Positions 50,329 through 59,588 of a stretch of DNA of 64,000 nucleotides are shown here, piece after piece; positions within the stretch are counted from its first letter, which is position 1; each line of letters opens with the position of its first letter. Below the pieces are notes generated by a model. The model was not told the origin of the DNA, made no database searches, and worked only from the letters and a program-made list of their open reading frames with translations. Source of the DNA: Actinomadura sp. WMMA1423 (GTDB lineage Bacteria; Actinomycetota; Actinomycetes; Streptosporangiales; Streptosporangiaceae); assembly GCF_006547145.1 (NCBI RefSeq), contig NZ_CP041244.1, positions 7,688,001 through 7,752,000 of the forward strand. Direction: 5' to 3'. A program made the translations under genes and the position numbers.

Positions 50329-51252
50329 CTACTTGATCTGGTTGTCGACCACGTCGAGGGTGGGCCGGGCGCCCAGGTGCTGCATGGCGCGGGCGGCGAG
50401 GCGGCAGCCCGCGGTGAGCGCGTCGGCCGGCTGCTTGCCGTCCAGCCAGGGCGGCAGGAGGCCGGCGACGAACGCGTCGCCCGCGCCCGTGCCGTCGATG
50501 ATCTTCTCGACGGGCTCCGCCGCGACGGTCACCGGCTCGGGGCGGCCGTTGGTGTACCAGAGGGCGCCGTCAGGGCCGCTCTTGATGACGACCTGGGGGT
50601 ACCAGGCGGTCAGCACCTTGGCGGCCTGCTCGGGGGTGTCGCGGCCGGTGAGGATCTCGGCCTCTTTGGCGTTGACGACCAGCAGGCGGGCGCCCTGCGT
50701 CCACTCGAGGAAGGGCTCGGCGCCCATCCGCTTGAGCGGGGAGGACGAGCCGCCGTCCACCGAGACCGACATCTGCACCTTGCGGGCGATGTCCAGGGTG
50801 TGGATGGCCGCCTTGCGGGAGCCCTCGTTGATCAGGGAGTACCCCGACAGATGCAGGTGGGTGCCCTGGGTGAACAGGTCCTTGCAGCGCTCGATGTCCT
50901 CAGGGAGGAGGGCGGCGTTGGCGCCGGGGTCCGACAGCATCGTCCGGTCGCCCTTGTGGGTGACCATGACCACACAGGTACCGGTGGGCCGCTCCTGGTC
51001 CATGACGAGGCGGGCGTCGACGCCGTAGCCCATCAGTTCCATGTCCCGGTTACGGCCTGCGATGTCGGAGCCGCGGCGTCCGACGAAGGCGGCGTCGGTC
51101 CCCTCGACGGCGAGCCATGCGGCCACGTTGGCACCGGAGCCGCCACCGTGGGTCGTCACGGCCGCGGGCGTGTCGCTCCCCTTTGCCAAGGGAAACGCGG
51201 CACGCGCCACGGTGTCTGTCATAAGATCGCCGACCACGACCACGCGCGTCAT
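50329..51252 (-). CDS. PfkB family carbohydrate kinase
   Basis: 307-residue ribokinase-like sugar kinase. Motif 1 is GGGSGANVAAWLAVEGTDAAF, where Gly-Gly-Gly marks the substrate loop, and motif 2 is DGTGAGDAFVAGLLP with catalytic Asp259. The nucleotide-binding segment VIKSGPDGALWY lies before it. Sugar specificity cannot be read off; a fructokinase, ribokinase or nucleoside kinase is possible. ATG at 51250-51252 follows GAGGTG. The long minus-strand frame upstream of this start is a shadow of the GNAT/ACS gene. Confidence 0.92.
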   Translation of the reverse strand: MTRVVVVGDLMTDTVARAAFPLAKGSDTPAAVTTHGGGSGANVAAWLAVEGTDAAFVGRRGSDIAGRNRDMELMGYGVDARLVMDQERPTGTCVVMVTHKGDRTMLSDPGANAALLPEDIERCKDLFTQGTHLHLSGYSLINEGSRKAAIHTLDIARKVQMSVSVDGGSSSPLKRMGAEPFLEWTQGARLLVVNAKEAEILTGRDTPEQAAKVLTAWYPQVVIKSGPDGALWYTNGRPEPVTVAAEPVEKIIDGTGAGDAFVAGLLPPWLDGKQPADALTAGCRLAARAMQHLGARPTLDVVDNQIK

Positions 51253-51407
51253 GGAGTCATCACCTCGATCAACACGGCCCGCGCGAGCGGCAATTCTTGG
51301 GCGTGTGCTCGACCGTAACAGCTCTCGAGCCCCGATTAGGTCTCGAACGCGCAGCGAAACCGAGGAAGCCGGTTTTTCTTCCCGGAGGCCGTGACGCATA
51401 CGTGCCT

Positions 51408-51413
51408 TACCCT
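51408..51413 (+). promoter_or_regulatory. -10 box of a leaderless promoter for the GNAT/ACS gene
   Basis: TACCCT, then seven bases, then GTG 51421. It supports this start over GTG 51391. Confidence 0.45.
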
Positions 51414-51420
51414 CGGGTAC

Positions 51421-53859
51421 GTGACCGAGCGTTACCCGGACCAGTGGGAGGCCGACGTCGTCCTCAGCGACGGCGGGACGGCCCATCTGCGTCCCATCCG
51501 GCCCGAGGACGCCGACCTCCTGCGCACCTTCCACGCGCGGCTGTCCCCGGAGTCGATCTACTACCGGTTCTTCTCGCCGCGCCCCCACCTGTCGGACCGC
51601 GAGATCGAGCACTTCACGACCGTCGACTACGACCGGCGTGTCGCACTGATCGCCACGATCGCGGGGGAGATGGTGGCGGTCGTCCGCTATGACAGCCTGG
51701 CGGACCGCCCCGAGACGGCGGAGGTGGCGTTCCTGGTGGAGGACGCGCACCAGGGCCGCGGGCTCGGCGCCGTCCTTCTGGAGCACATCGCGGCGGCGGC
51801 GCGGGAGCGGGGGGTGCGCCGGTTCGTGGCGAGCGTCCTGCCCGACAACCGCAGGATGACCCGGGTGTTCCGGGAGGCGGGGTACCGGGCGGAGCAGCGC
51901 TTCGAGGAGGGCGTGATCGAGCTCGTCCTCGACCTGGAGCCGACCGACACCTCGCTGGAGGTGATGAGCGCGCGCGAGCACCGGGCCGAGTCGCGGTCGA
52001 TCCAGCGGCTGCTGTTCCCGCGGTCGGTGGCGGTGGTCGGGGCGAGCCGCGCCGAGCACAGCGTGGGCCAGACCGTCCTGCGGAACCTGCTCGCGGGAGA
52101 CTTCAGCGGGCCGGTGTACCCGGTGCACCCGTCGGCGGTCGCGGTGGCCGGCGTCCGCGCGTACGCGTCCGTCCTGGAGATCCCGGACGACGTGGACCTC
52201 GCGGTCGTGGCCGTGCGCGCCGACGCCGTCCACGAGGTCGTGGAGGAGTGCGCGGGCAAGGGCGTGCGGGGGCTGGTCGTCGTGTCGTCCGGCTTCGGCG
52301 AGGTCGGGGAGGAGGGACGCGCCGCCCAGGAGCAGCTGGTGCGGCTCGCGCGCGCCTACGGGATGCGGGTCGTCGGCCCCAACTGCCTCGGCATCGCCAA
52401 CACCGACACCGACGTGCGGCTGAACGCGACGCTGGCGCCGACCATGCCGGGACGCGGCCCGGTGGGGTTCTTCTCCCAGTCCGGCGCGCTCGGCATCGCC
52501 ATCCTGCAGCGGACGGCCGAGCGCGGCCTCGGGCTGTCCACGTTCGTCTCGGCGGGCAACCGCGCGGACGTCTCCGGCAACGACCTGATGCAGTACTGGG
52601 AGGAGGACCCGGCGACCAGGGCCGTCCTGCTCTACCTGGAGTCGCTGGGCAACCCCCGCAAGTTCACGCGGCTGGCGCGCAGGCTCGGCCGCCGCAAGCC
52701 GATCGTGGCGGTGAAGAGCGGTCGCAGCACCCAGGGCGTCCCGATCGGGCACGCGGCGAGGGCGCTCACCCTGCCCGACCACGCGGTCAGCGCGCTGTTC
52801 GAGCAGGCCGGCGTCATCCGGGTGGAGGACCTCGCCGAGCTGTTCGACGTGGCGCAGGTGCTGGCCTACCAGCCGCTCCCCGCCGGCGACCGCATCGCGA
52901 TCATCGACAACTCCAACTCGCTGGGCCTGCTGGCGCAGGACGAGGCTGTCGCGCTCGGCCTGGAGGTCCGGCCCCGCATCGACCTCGGCCCCCGCGCCGA
53001 CGCCGACGACTACGAGGCCGCGCTCGCCGGGGCGCTGGACGACGACACGGTCGACGCGGTCGTGGCGCTGTTCACGCCCCCGACGATCGGCGGCTTCGAC
53101 GTCCGCGTCCCCGAGAAGATCCTCCGGCTGGCCGCCGAGGGCAGGAAGCCGATCGTGGCGACCTACCTCGGCACCGAGGGCATGCCCGCCGAGCTGCGCG
53201 TCACCGGCCCGGACGGCATGGCCGCGGAAGGCTCCGTGCCGTCCTACACCTCGCCGGAGGACGCGGTCAGGGCGCTCGCCTACGTGATCCGGTACGCGCA
53301 GTGGAGGCAGCGCCCGCCCGGCCGCATGCCGGTGTTCGAGGACGTGGACCGCGCCAAGGCGCGGGAGCTGGTCGCCGCCTGGCTGGGCGACGGCGGCCCC
53401 GCCGAGGTCGCGCCGGAGCAGGCGGCGGAGCTGCTGGCCTGCTACGGCATCGCGCTCGCCGGCGGCACGGAGGGGGTCGCGACCCGCGTCGTGGTCAGGG
53501 AGGACCCCTCGTTCGGCGCGCTGGTCTCCTTCGGCATCGCCGACGAGACCGCCGAGCTGCTGGAGGACCGCGCCTACCGCCTGTCCCCGCTCGCGGACGC
53601 GGAGGCGGCGGAGATGATCCGCGCGATCCGCACCGCCCCGCTGCTTCTCGGGCACCGCGGCGCCGACCCCGTGAACCTCGGGGCCCTGGAGGAACTGCTG
53701 CTGCGCGCCTCCCGCCTCGGCTACGACCTTCCAGAGGTGGCGCGGCTGGAGCTCGACCCCGTGATGGTCGGGGCGTCCGGCGTCGCGGTGCGCGCGGTGG
53801 GACTCACGCTGGAACGCCCCTTGGGGCCGCGTCCCGAACTGGAGCCGCGCCACCTCTGA
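51421..53859 (+). CDS. GNAT acetyltransferase fused to an NDP-forming acyl-CoA synthetase-like protein
   Basis: 812-residue Pat/AcuA-like fusion. Residues 10-165 form a GNAT domain (DAHQGRGLGAVLLEHIAAAA is the acetyl-CoA loop). Then come the CoA-binding (LFPRSVAVVGASRAEHSVGQ) and ligase (VGFFSQSGALGIAI; GHAARAL with the conserved His) domains, and an ATP-grasp region. That last domain is shortened: AAELLACYGIALAGGTEGVA runs directly into VVVREDPSFGALVSFG, without the roughly 70-residue nucleotide lobe of relatives. Synthetase activity may be lost, leaving a protein acetyltransferase. The order (GNAT first) is that of actinobacterial Pat. Start GTG 51421 is set from a leaderless -10. Confidence 0.9.
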   Translation: MTERYPDQWEADVVLSDGGTAHLRPIRPEDADLLRTFHARLSPESIYYRFFSPRPHLSDREIEHFTTVDYDRRVALIATIAGEMVAVVRYDSLADRPETAEVAFLVEDAHQGRGLGAVLLEHIAAAARERGVRRFVASVLPDNRRMTRVFREAGYRAEQRFEEGVIELVLDLEPTDTSLEVMSAREHRAESRSIQRLLFPRSVAVVGASRAEHSVGQTVLRNLLAGDFSGPVYPVHPSAVAVAGVRAYASVLEIPDDVDLAVVAVRADAVHEVVEECAGKGVRGLVVVSSGFGEVGEEGRAAQEQLVRLARAYGMRVVGPNCLGIANTDTDVRLNATLAPTMPGRGPVGFFSQSGALGIAILQRTAERGLGLSTFVSAGNRADVSGNDLMQYWEEDPATRAVLLYLESLGNPRKFTRLARRLGRRKPIVAVKSGRSTQGVPIGHAARALTLPDHAVSALFEQAGVIRVEDLAELFDVAQVLAYQPLPAGDRIAIIDNSNSLGLLAQDEAVALGLEVRPRIDLGPRADADDYEAALAGALDDDTVDAVVALFTPPTIGGFDVRVPEKILRLAAEGRKPIVATYLGTEGMPAELRVTGPDGMAAEGSVPSYTSPEDAVRALAYVIRYAQWRQRPPGRMPVFEDVDRAKARELVAAWLGDGGPAEVAPEQAAELLACYGIALAGGTEGVATRVVVREDPSFGALVSFGIADETAELLEDRAYRLSPLADAEAAEMIRAIRTAPLLLGHRGADPVNLGALEELLLRASRLGYDLPEVARLELDPVMVGASGVAVRAVGLTLERPLGPRPELEPRHL

Positions 53860-53885
53860 GCCCTTCCTGGGGAAGGGCTAGCGCC

Positions 53886-54203
53886 TTACCCCGGGGGAAG
53901 GGGAGGGCTGGGCTGCGGCGTCGGCGGGACGGGGTCGGGCTCGGGCCCCGGCGGGATCGGGTCGGGAGGCGGCGCGGGCGGCGTCGGCTCCGGTGCGGGG
54001 CCGGGCGGGGTCGGCTCCGGCGGCGGTCCGGGCGGGACGGGCTCGGGCGAAGGACCCGGCGGGATGGGGCCGGGGGGCTGCGGCGCGGGCCCCGGCGCGG
54101 GGCCGGGCGGGGGCTCGGGCGGCACCGGGGGCTGCGGGGGCGGGGCCGGGTCCGGCGTGGGCGGGGGCACCGGCGGCGGGGTCGGCAGGGGATGCTCGTC
54201 CAT
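53886..54203 (-). CDS. Proline-rich repetitive protein
   Basis: 105-residue protein of nearly pure Pro, Gly and Glu/Asp/Ser (PTPPPVPPPTPDPAPPP; PPGPAPEPTPPAPPPDP). Units of 8-11 residues (PPGP-EP) recur. The coding frame is supported by a GGGGG ribosome site before ATG 54203 and by third-position composition, but an opposite-strand frame is also open. It is probably disordered. It lies between the GNAT/ACS gene and the DUF5998 gene. It may be a spurious ORF of a repeat. Confidence 0.4.
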   Translation of the reverse strand: MDEHPLPTPPPVPPPTPDPAPPPQPPVPPEPPPGPAPGPAPQPPGPIPPGPSPEPVPPGPPPEPTPPGPAPEPTPPAPPPDPIPPGPEPDPVPPTPQPSPPLPPG

Positions 54204-54291
54204 GCCCACCCCCTACCCCGCACGGGCACATATGACCGTGTGCCGTGCCGGTCATGTGCGCGCCCGGCCCCGGACAGGGCAGGATGGGGCC

Positions 54292-54873
54292 ATGAGGGAA
54301 ACCCGAGCGACCGTCAGTGGTCTGCGCACGGCGATCGAGCGCAGCGGTTACTACCCCGCCCTGGTCGCGGACGCGGTCGAGTCGGCGGTAGGGGACGAGC
54401 GAGTCACCGCCTACGTCGTCCACCACGAGGCGACCTTCGACCCCGCGATGGAGGTCCGGCGGCACGTCACCGTGCTCGTGCTGTCGGCGAGCCGGCTGCT
54501 GGTGTGCCACACCGACGAGCACCCGCCCGGCGAGGGCATGACCCGCCCGCACGCGTCCACCACGACCGAGGCCGTCAAGCTGGAGCGCGTCCAGTCGGTG
54601 GCGGTGACGCGCGTCGTCCCCGACCCGGCCTCCTACGTGCCCGGCGTGCCGCCCACCGAGGTGGTGCTGACCATCGGCTGGGGCGCCATCGCCCACATCG
54701 ACCTCGAACCCGCGACGTGCGGCGACGAGAACTGCGAGGCCGACCACGGCTACACCGGCAGCGTCACGGCCGACGACCTGTCGCTGCGGGTCAGCGAGGC
54801 CGCGGACGGCGCGGACGCGGTGAGCCAGGTGCTGGCGTTCGCCGAGGAACTGTCCGCCGCGACCGCCCGGTGA
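54292..54873 (+). CDS. DUF5998 family protein
   Basis: 193-residue conserved actinobacterial protein of unknown function. Marks are LRTAIERSGYYPALVADAV, YVVHHEATFDPAMEVRRHVT, ARLLVCHTDEHPP-type core and a CGDENC pair near residue 143 that may bind zinc. No signal or membrane segment. ATG 54292 is preceded by a possible leaderless -10 CAGGAT. The next gene overlaps by four bases (GTGA), so DUF5998 is translationally coupled to the phosphodiesterase. Confidence 0.9.
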   Translation: MRETRATVSGLRTAIERSGYYPALVADAVESAVGDERVTAYVVHHEATFDPAMEVRRHVTVLVLSASRLLVCHTDEHPPGEGMTRPHASTTTEAVKLERVQSVAVTRVVPDPASYVPGVPPTEVVLTIGWGAIAHIDLEPATCGDENCEADHGYTGSVTADDLSLRVSEAADGADAVSQVLAFAEELSAATAR

Positions 54874-56042
54874 GCGGGGCGGCCGCCGAGGACCGCGGCG
54901 AGGCCCGCCCGGGGGAGCGCGCGCCCGCCGCCGGGCCGCCCGTCCCGCGGTACGGGGACGCCGCGCTGGCCGACCTTCCGACCTCCGCGCTGGCGGCGCT
55001 GGGCGTCCCAGGCGTGGCGAACGTGCTCGGCCTGCCCGCCGTTCCGCGCGTCTGCGTCCTGCTGGTCGACGGCCTCGGCTGGGAGCAGTTGAAGGCCCAC
55101 CCCGCCGAGGCGCCGTTCCTGAACGCGATGGACGGCGGCCCGATCACCGCCGGGTTCCCGGCGACGACCGTCAGCAGCCTCGGCTCGCTGGCGACCGGCG
55201 CCCCGCCCGGCGAGCACGGCCTGCTCGGCGTGCAGGTCGCCGTCCCCGGCACCGGCCGGCTGCTGAACCTCCTGCGCTGGCAGGACGACGCCGTCGACCC
55301 CGAGGAGTTCCAGCCGGTCCCGACCGTCTACGGGCGGGCGGCGGCAGCGGGCGTCGAGGTGGCGTACGTCTCGAACCCCCTGTACCGGAAGTCGAGCCTC
55401 AGCCGCGCCACCGCGCGCGGCGCCGACTACGTGGGCGCCGCCGGCCTCGGCCAGCTCGTCGGCCGCGCCGAGCTGGCCCTGCGCCGCGGCGACCGGTCCT
55501 ACGTCACCGTGTACCACGCCGACCTCGACGCCACCGGCCACCGGTTCGGCGTCGGCTCGGCAGACTGGCGGTACCAGCTGCGGTTCGTCGACCTCCTCGC
55601 GCAGCAGATCGCGGCCGTCCTGCCGCCGGGTTCGTCCCTGCACGTGACCGCCGACCACGGCATGGTCGACCCTGCGGAGCGGATCGACGCCGACACCGTC
55701 CCCGGCCTGGCCGACGGCGTCGCCCTGCTCGGCGGGGACGCGCGCGCCCGCTACGTCTACAGCGAGCCCGGCGCCCACGACGACGTGCTCGCCGCCTGGA
55801 CGGCCGTGCTGGGCGACCGCGCCTGGGTCGTCAGCCGCGAGGCCGCCGCCGAGAACGGGTGGTTCGGCCGGATCGGTCCCGGGATGCTGGAACGCGTCGG
55901 CGACGTGATCGCCGTCCCGCACGCCGATCTCGCGATCACCGCGTCCGAGCGGGAGCCCTGGCTCGACCGGATGGTCGGCATGCACGGCTCCCTAGTCCCG
56001 GCCGAGCAGCTGGTTCCGCTGCTCACCGCGTCCCGTCCCTGA
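54870..56042 (+). CDS. Alkaline-phosphatase-superfamily phosphodiesterase/nucleotide pyrophosphatase
   Basis: 390-residue cytosolic hydrolase of the type I phosphodiesterase/nucleotide pyrophosphatase group. Metal-binding VCVLLVDGLGWEQL, nucleophile region AGFPATTVSSLGSLATG with Thr in FPATT, VYHADLDATGHRFG and VTADHGMVD supply the binuclear zinc site. The N-terminal 35 residues are low complexity. GTG 54870 overlaps the DUF5998 stop (GTGA). The substrate is unknown; nucleotide or phospholipid diesters are likely. Confidence 0.92.
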   Translation: MSGAAAEDRGEARPGERAPAAGPPVPRYGDAALADLPTSALAALGVPGVANVLGLPAVPRVCVLLVDGLGWEQLKAHPAEAPFLNAMDGGPITAGFPATTVSSLGSLATGAPPGEHGLLGVQVAVPGTGRLLNLLRWQDDAVDPEEFQPVPTVYGRAAAAGVEVAYVSNPLYRKSSLSRATARGADYVGAAGLGQLVGRAELALRRGDRSYVTVYHADLDATGHRFGVGSADWRYQLRFVDLLAQQIAAVLPPGSSLHVTADHGMVDPAERIDADTVPGLADGVALLGGDARARYVYSEPGAHDDVLAAWTAVLGDRAWVVSREAAAENGWFGRIGPGMLERVGDVIAVPHADLAITASEREPWLDRMVGMHGSLVPAEQLVPLLTASRP

Positions 56043-56116
56043 GAACCCGTGCGGGAGTTGAGATGAACCCGGATTCGCCCCTCCCTAATCGGGGCAACGG
56101 CGGCCAAACTGGCGAT

Positions 56117-56947
56117 GTGCACCCTCTCATCGAAGTGCCCGCGCTGGACCGGCTGCTCCGACGACAGGCGAACGTGGTCCTGCTGGACGTCCGATGGCAT
56201 CTGGCGGGACCGCCGGGGATCGAGTCCTACCGCAGGGGGCACCTGCCCGGCGCCGTGTTCGTCGACCTCGACCGCGACGTGGCCGGGCCGCCGGGTCCCG
56301 GCGGCCGCCACCCCCTCCCGGACTCCGCCGCCTTCGAGGCGGCGATGCGCCGCGCGGGAGTCTCGGCCGACAGCCTGGTCGTGGTCTATGACGACGCCGA
56401 CTCCACGTCGGCGGCCCGGGTCTGGTGGACGCTGCGCTACTTCGGGCACGACCGGGTCCGCGTCCTGGACGGCGGCTACCGCGCCTGGAGCGAGACCGGC
56501 CACGCGGTGAGCACCGCCGAGCCCGAGGTCAAACCGGGCGACTTCACCGCCTACCCCGGCCGCCTGCCCGTGCTCGACGCCGAGGGCGCCGGGGAGCTGG
56601 CCCGGGCGGGCGTGCTGCTGGACGCCCGCGCCGCCGAGCGCTACCGCGGCGAGCAGGAGCCCGTCGACCCCGTGGCCGGGCACATCCCGGGCGCCCGGAA
56701 CGCTCCCACCTCAGGAAACGTCGGCGTCGACGGCCGGTTCCTGCCGCCGGAGCTGCTGCGCGAGCGCTTCGCCCAGCTCGGCGCCACCGACGCGCTCGAC
56801 GTCGGCGCCTACTGCGGCTCGGGCGTCACCGCCGCGCACGAGATCCTCGCCCTGCACCTCGCGGGCATCCCGGCCGCCCTCTACGTGGGGTCCTGGTCGA
56901 ACTGGGTGACCGACCCCGCCAACCCGATCGCCACCGGCGACGGCTGA
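56117..56947 (+). CDS. Sulfurtransferase (two-domain rhodanese)
   Basis: 276-residue thiosulfate:cyanide or 3-mercaptopyruvate-type sulfurtransferase with two rhodanese domains. The N-terminal domain is structural (LDVRWHLAGPPGIESYRRGH), the C-terminal one catalytic with Cys233 in AYCGSGVTAAHE. Its final tail (GSWSNWVTDPANPIATGD) is family typical. GTG 56117 is preferred because the family begins there and CAAACT sits six bases upstream as a leaderless -10; ATG 56063 in frame has GGGAG and would add 18 residues. It is followed by a strong bidirectional terminator. Confidence 0.93.
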   Translation: MHPLIEVPALDRLLRRQANVVLLDVRWHLAGPPGIESYRRGHLPGAVFVDLDRDVAGPPGPGGRHPLPDSAAFEAAMRRAGVSADSLVVVYDDADSTSAARVWWTLRYFGHDRVRVLDGGYRAWSETGHAVSTAEPEVKPGDFTAYPGRLPVLDAEGAGELARAGVLLDARAAERYRGEQEPVDPVAGHIPGARNAPTSGNVGVDGRFLPPELLRERFAQLGATDALDVGAYCGSGVTAAHEILALHLAGIPAALYVGSWSNWVTDPANPIATGDG

Positions 56948-56952
56948 ACCGC

Positions 56953-56998
56953 GCCCCGGTGTGATCCGTCGCCCACGGACGACGGATCACACCGGGGC
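56953..56998. terminator. Bidirectional terminator, 18-bp perfect stem
   Basis: GCCCCGGTGTGATCCGTC / GACGGATCACACCGGGGC with a ten-base loop that adds one further G-C pair. It lies between the sulfurtransferase stop and the CHAT gene stop. Confidence 0.9.
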
Positions 56999-57074
56999 CG
57001 CCGGACCACCGGTCAACGGTGCCGATGGGCCGCGGTACGGCGGCGCCCACGGGCTCCGGCTTTCTCTCCATGGG

Positions 57075-59588
57075 TCAGCCGGAGCCCATGGCGAGGAAGC
57101 CGGTCGTGGCCGGGGTCCGGGGGATGGCGGCCAGGGCCCGGGAGGGGGCCAGGCCGTTCGCGAGTGCCGCGTGGAAGGCGGTCATGAAGGCCGGGGTCGC
57201 GTCGTCCCGCACGGGCAGGACGCTGGCGATGACGGTGGCGGTGCCGAGGGCGAGGAGGGCGCCGGCCATGCCGAGGACGGCGTCGCCCTCGTCGGCGCGG
57301 CCGATGTCGCACGCCGACAGGACGATCAGGTGCGGCGGGTCGGTCAGCTCGTCCAGGTCGTGGACCATGAGCGGGCCGTCCGCGAGGCGCAGGCGGGAGA
57401 ACAGGGCGTTGCCCTGCTGGAACTCGCCGTGGGCGGCGATGTGGGCGAGCGCGGCCCCTTCCAGCGCGTCGCGGACGGGTTCGGCGCGGGCGTCCGGGCC
57501 GTCCAGGACGACGGCGTCCGGGTAGAGGGGCCGGAGGGCGGTGACCTCGCGGTCGGCGTGCAGGAGGTCGGGACCCGACACGAGGACGGCGTGTCCGCCC
57601 GAGGGGGCGCGCGTGCGGGCGTGGAGCCAGGCCCCGGCGGAGGGGACGATCGTGAACGGGCGTCCGTCCAGGGACGGGAGCGCCGCCCAGGGCAGGCCGT
57701 GCAGCACGCCGGTCGGAGCGATCACCAGTTCGCGGTCGCCCAGGACGGGGCGGAGCGGGCCGAGCAGGAGGCGGTCGAGGCGTTCGGCCGCGCAGGCGGG
57801 GGCGGACGGCTCCGGCGGGGCGCCGTCCTCGGCGAGGCGGCGGGCGGCGAACCGGAGCAGGACGGTCTCGCGCAGCGCCTCCTCCTGCGCGCCGAGGCGG
57901 TGGCGGCGGGCGCGGCCGCCCGCGACGGTGACGGCGTGCAGCTCGCCGCCGATCGCGATCAGCTCGACCAGGGCGCGGTCGCCGAGCGCGGCGGCGACCG
58001 CGCCGGCCGCGGCCGGGCGCCCGGGGGAGGCGCCGGACGGGCGGCGGCGCGTCCGTTCGCGGATCCTGCCCTCCAGCTCGGCCAGGTCGGCCGGGGCGGT
58101 CGGGGCTCCGCCGCGCGCGGTGTCGGCCGTGCGGTCGACGCTGAGGGCGCGCAGCGCCGCCAGCGCCGCGGCGCGCTCGGGGTCCCTCGGCGGGCGGACG
58201 CGGACCGGCCGTGCGATGGCCCGCCGCCGCTCCTCCACGGCGAGCAGCTCCCGCGCCGACACCGAGAGCCGGAGGCCGAGCTCGGCCAGCTCGGCGGCGA
58301 GGCCCGCCGCGCGGGCGCGCAGGTCCAGCGCGTCGAGGACCTCCGCGTGCTCCTCGGTGACCTCCAGCCCGGCGCGCACCGCCGCCACCGCGCCCCGGCG
58401 GGCGTCCCGGGAGGAGCGTTCGAGGGCTATCGCGTGCCAGGCGGCGATCCGGGCCGAGGCGGGGCCGCCCGTCCGCCGGATGGAGGCGAGGAGATGGCCC
58501 GCCGGGCGGCCCAGCGACAGCGCCACGCGCGCGGCGATGATGCGGGCCTCGTCGGCGGCGTCCGCCCAGCCGGCCCTCTCCAGCCGCTCCGCCGCGGCCG
58601 TGGCCGAGCGGAGCAGGACGGCGGAGCGCTCGCCGGACGCCCACCGGGCCTTGAGCAGGACGTGCTCGGCCAACATCGCCCATCCGGTGCGGTTCTGCTG
58701 GGCGAACGTCGTGCGGGCCCGCTCGGCCGCCACGGTGGCCTGCTCAGGATTCCCGTCGGCCAGTTCGGCGTGGGCGAGGAGCAGGTAGCCGTCCGCGATG
58801 TCGCATCCGTATCCGTTCGTTGTGGCGGCCTCCAGGGCGGCAGTGAGGACGGGACGAGCCTCCCCTGGCAGCCCGGCCATGATGAGGGTCTCCGCTTGGT
58901 CGAAACGGCACTGCGCCAGGCGCTCGCCGGTCAGCCCCGGTTCGGCCTCTGCGAAGAGGCGGAGCGCGCGCGGGACGTCCCCACGCCGCGACACCGTGAA
59001 GGCCAGGTTCCCCTTCGCCATGGCCGTCTGGTGGCGCAACCCGGCGGCTTCCCCCACGGCGACGGCCTCGGCCAAGGCCTCCTCAGCGCCGTCGTAGTCA
59101 CCGCGGAACACCCGCGCCAGCCCGATGTTGGTGAGCAGGCCGTTGAGCGCTGCGGGGTCCTGCCCCTCACGCAACCGGGGCAGGGCCCGCACGGCGACGT
59201 CGTGCGCCTCCTCCAGCCGCCCGGCCCGCGCGAGGGCGCCCGCGGTGTTCGCGGCCAGGCGGTCGGCGTCGGGCCCGTGCAGGACGGTCGCGGCCCGCCG
59301 CGCGTGGGCGAGCGCCTCGGTGATGTCGCCGCGCGCCGTGAGCAGGCCGACGAGGTTCATCCGCACCTGCGCCGCCGCATAGGGGTCGGACCCGGACGCC
59401 AGTTCCAGGGCGCGCCGGAGGAACGCGACCCCCTCGTCCAGCCGTCCCAGCTCCTTGGCGGCCAGACCCGCCACGCGCAGCGGAAGGACCCCGCCGCCGT
59501 CCTCCAGCAGCGCGAGGGCGCGGGTGAAGGCGGTCGTGGGGTCCTTGGCCGCCATCAGCAGCAGGGCGCGCTCGTCGCGCCCGGTCAC
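57075..59588 (-). CDS. TPR/CHAT-domain caspase-like protease
   Basis: 837-residue protein. The N-terminal 400 residues are TPR-like helical repeats (ALALLEDGGGVLPLRVAGLA; GDITEALAHARRAATVL; GRLEEAHDVAVRALPRL; GDYDGAEEALAEAVAVGEA). The C-terminal CHAT domain has the caspase-type dyad His720 (LAHIAAHGEFQ) and Cys760 (IVLSACDIG). CHAT proteases act in conflict and cell-death systems, where TPRs sense a partner. GTG 59588 overlaps the small partner gene by four bases (GTGA). The operon also encodes an S8 protease and an ECF sigma factor. The convergent terminator at 56953 closes it. Confidence 0.93.
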   Translation of the reverse strand: MTGRDERALLLMAAKDPTTAFTRALALLEDGGGVLPLRVAGLAAKELGRLDEGVAFLRRALELASGSDPYAAAQVRMNLVGLLTARGDITEALAHARRAATVLHGPDADRLAANTAGALARAGRLEEAHDVAVRALPRLREGQDPAALNGLLTNIGLARVFRGDYDGAEEALAEAVAVGEAAGLRHQTAMAKGNLAFTVSRRGDVPRALRLFAEAEPGLTGERLAQCRFDQAETLIMAGLPGEARPVLTAALEAATTNGYGCDIADGYLLLAHAELADGNPEQATVAAERARTTFAQQNRTGWAMLAEHVLLKARWASGERSAVLLRSATAAAERLERAGWADAADEARIIAARVALSLGRPAGHLLASIRRTGGPASARIAAWHAIALERSSRDARRGAVAAVRAGLEVTEEHAEVLDALDLRARAAGLAAELAELGLRLSVSARELLAVEERRRAIARPVRVRPPRDPERAAALAALRALSVDRTADTARGGAPTAPADLAELEGRIRERTRRRPSGASPGRPAAAGAVAAALGDRALVELIAIGGELHAVTVAGGRARRHRLGAQEEALRETVLLRFAARRLAEDGAPPEPSAPACAAERLDRLLLGPLRPVLGDRELVIAPTGVLHGLPWAALPSLDGRPFTIVPSAGAWLHARTRAPSGGHAVLVSGPDLLHADREVTALRPLYPDAVVLDGPDARAEPVRDALEGAALAHIAAHGEFQQGNALFSRLRLADGPLMVHDLDELTDPPHLIVLSACDIGRADEGDAVLGMAGALLALGTATVIASVLPVRDDATPAFMTAFHAALANGLAPSRALAAIPRTPATTGFLAMGSG

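Noticed and set aside
50329..53853. 1174-residue minus-strand ORF
   Set aside because: Only the last 307 residues are the PfkB kinase; the rest is antisense to the GNAT/acyl-CoA synthetase gene and has no homology features.
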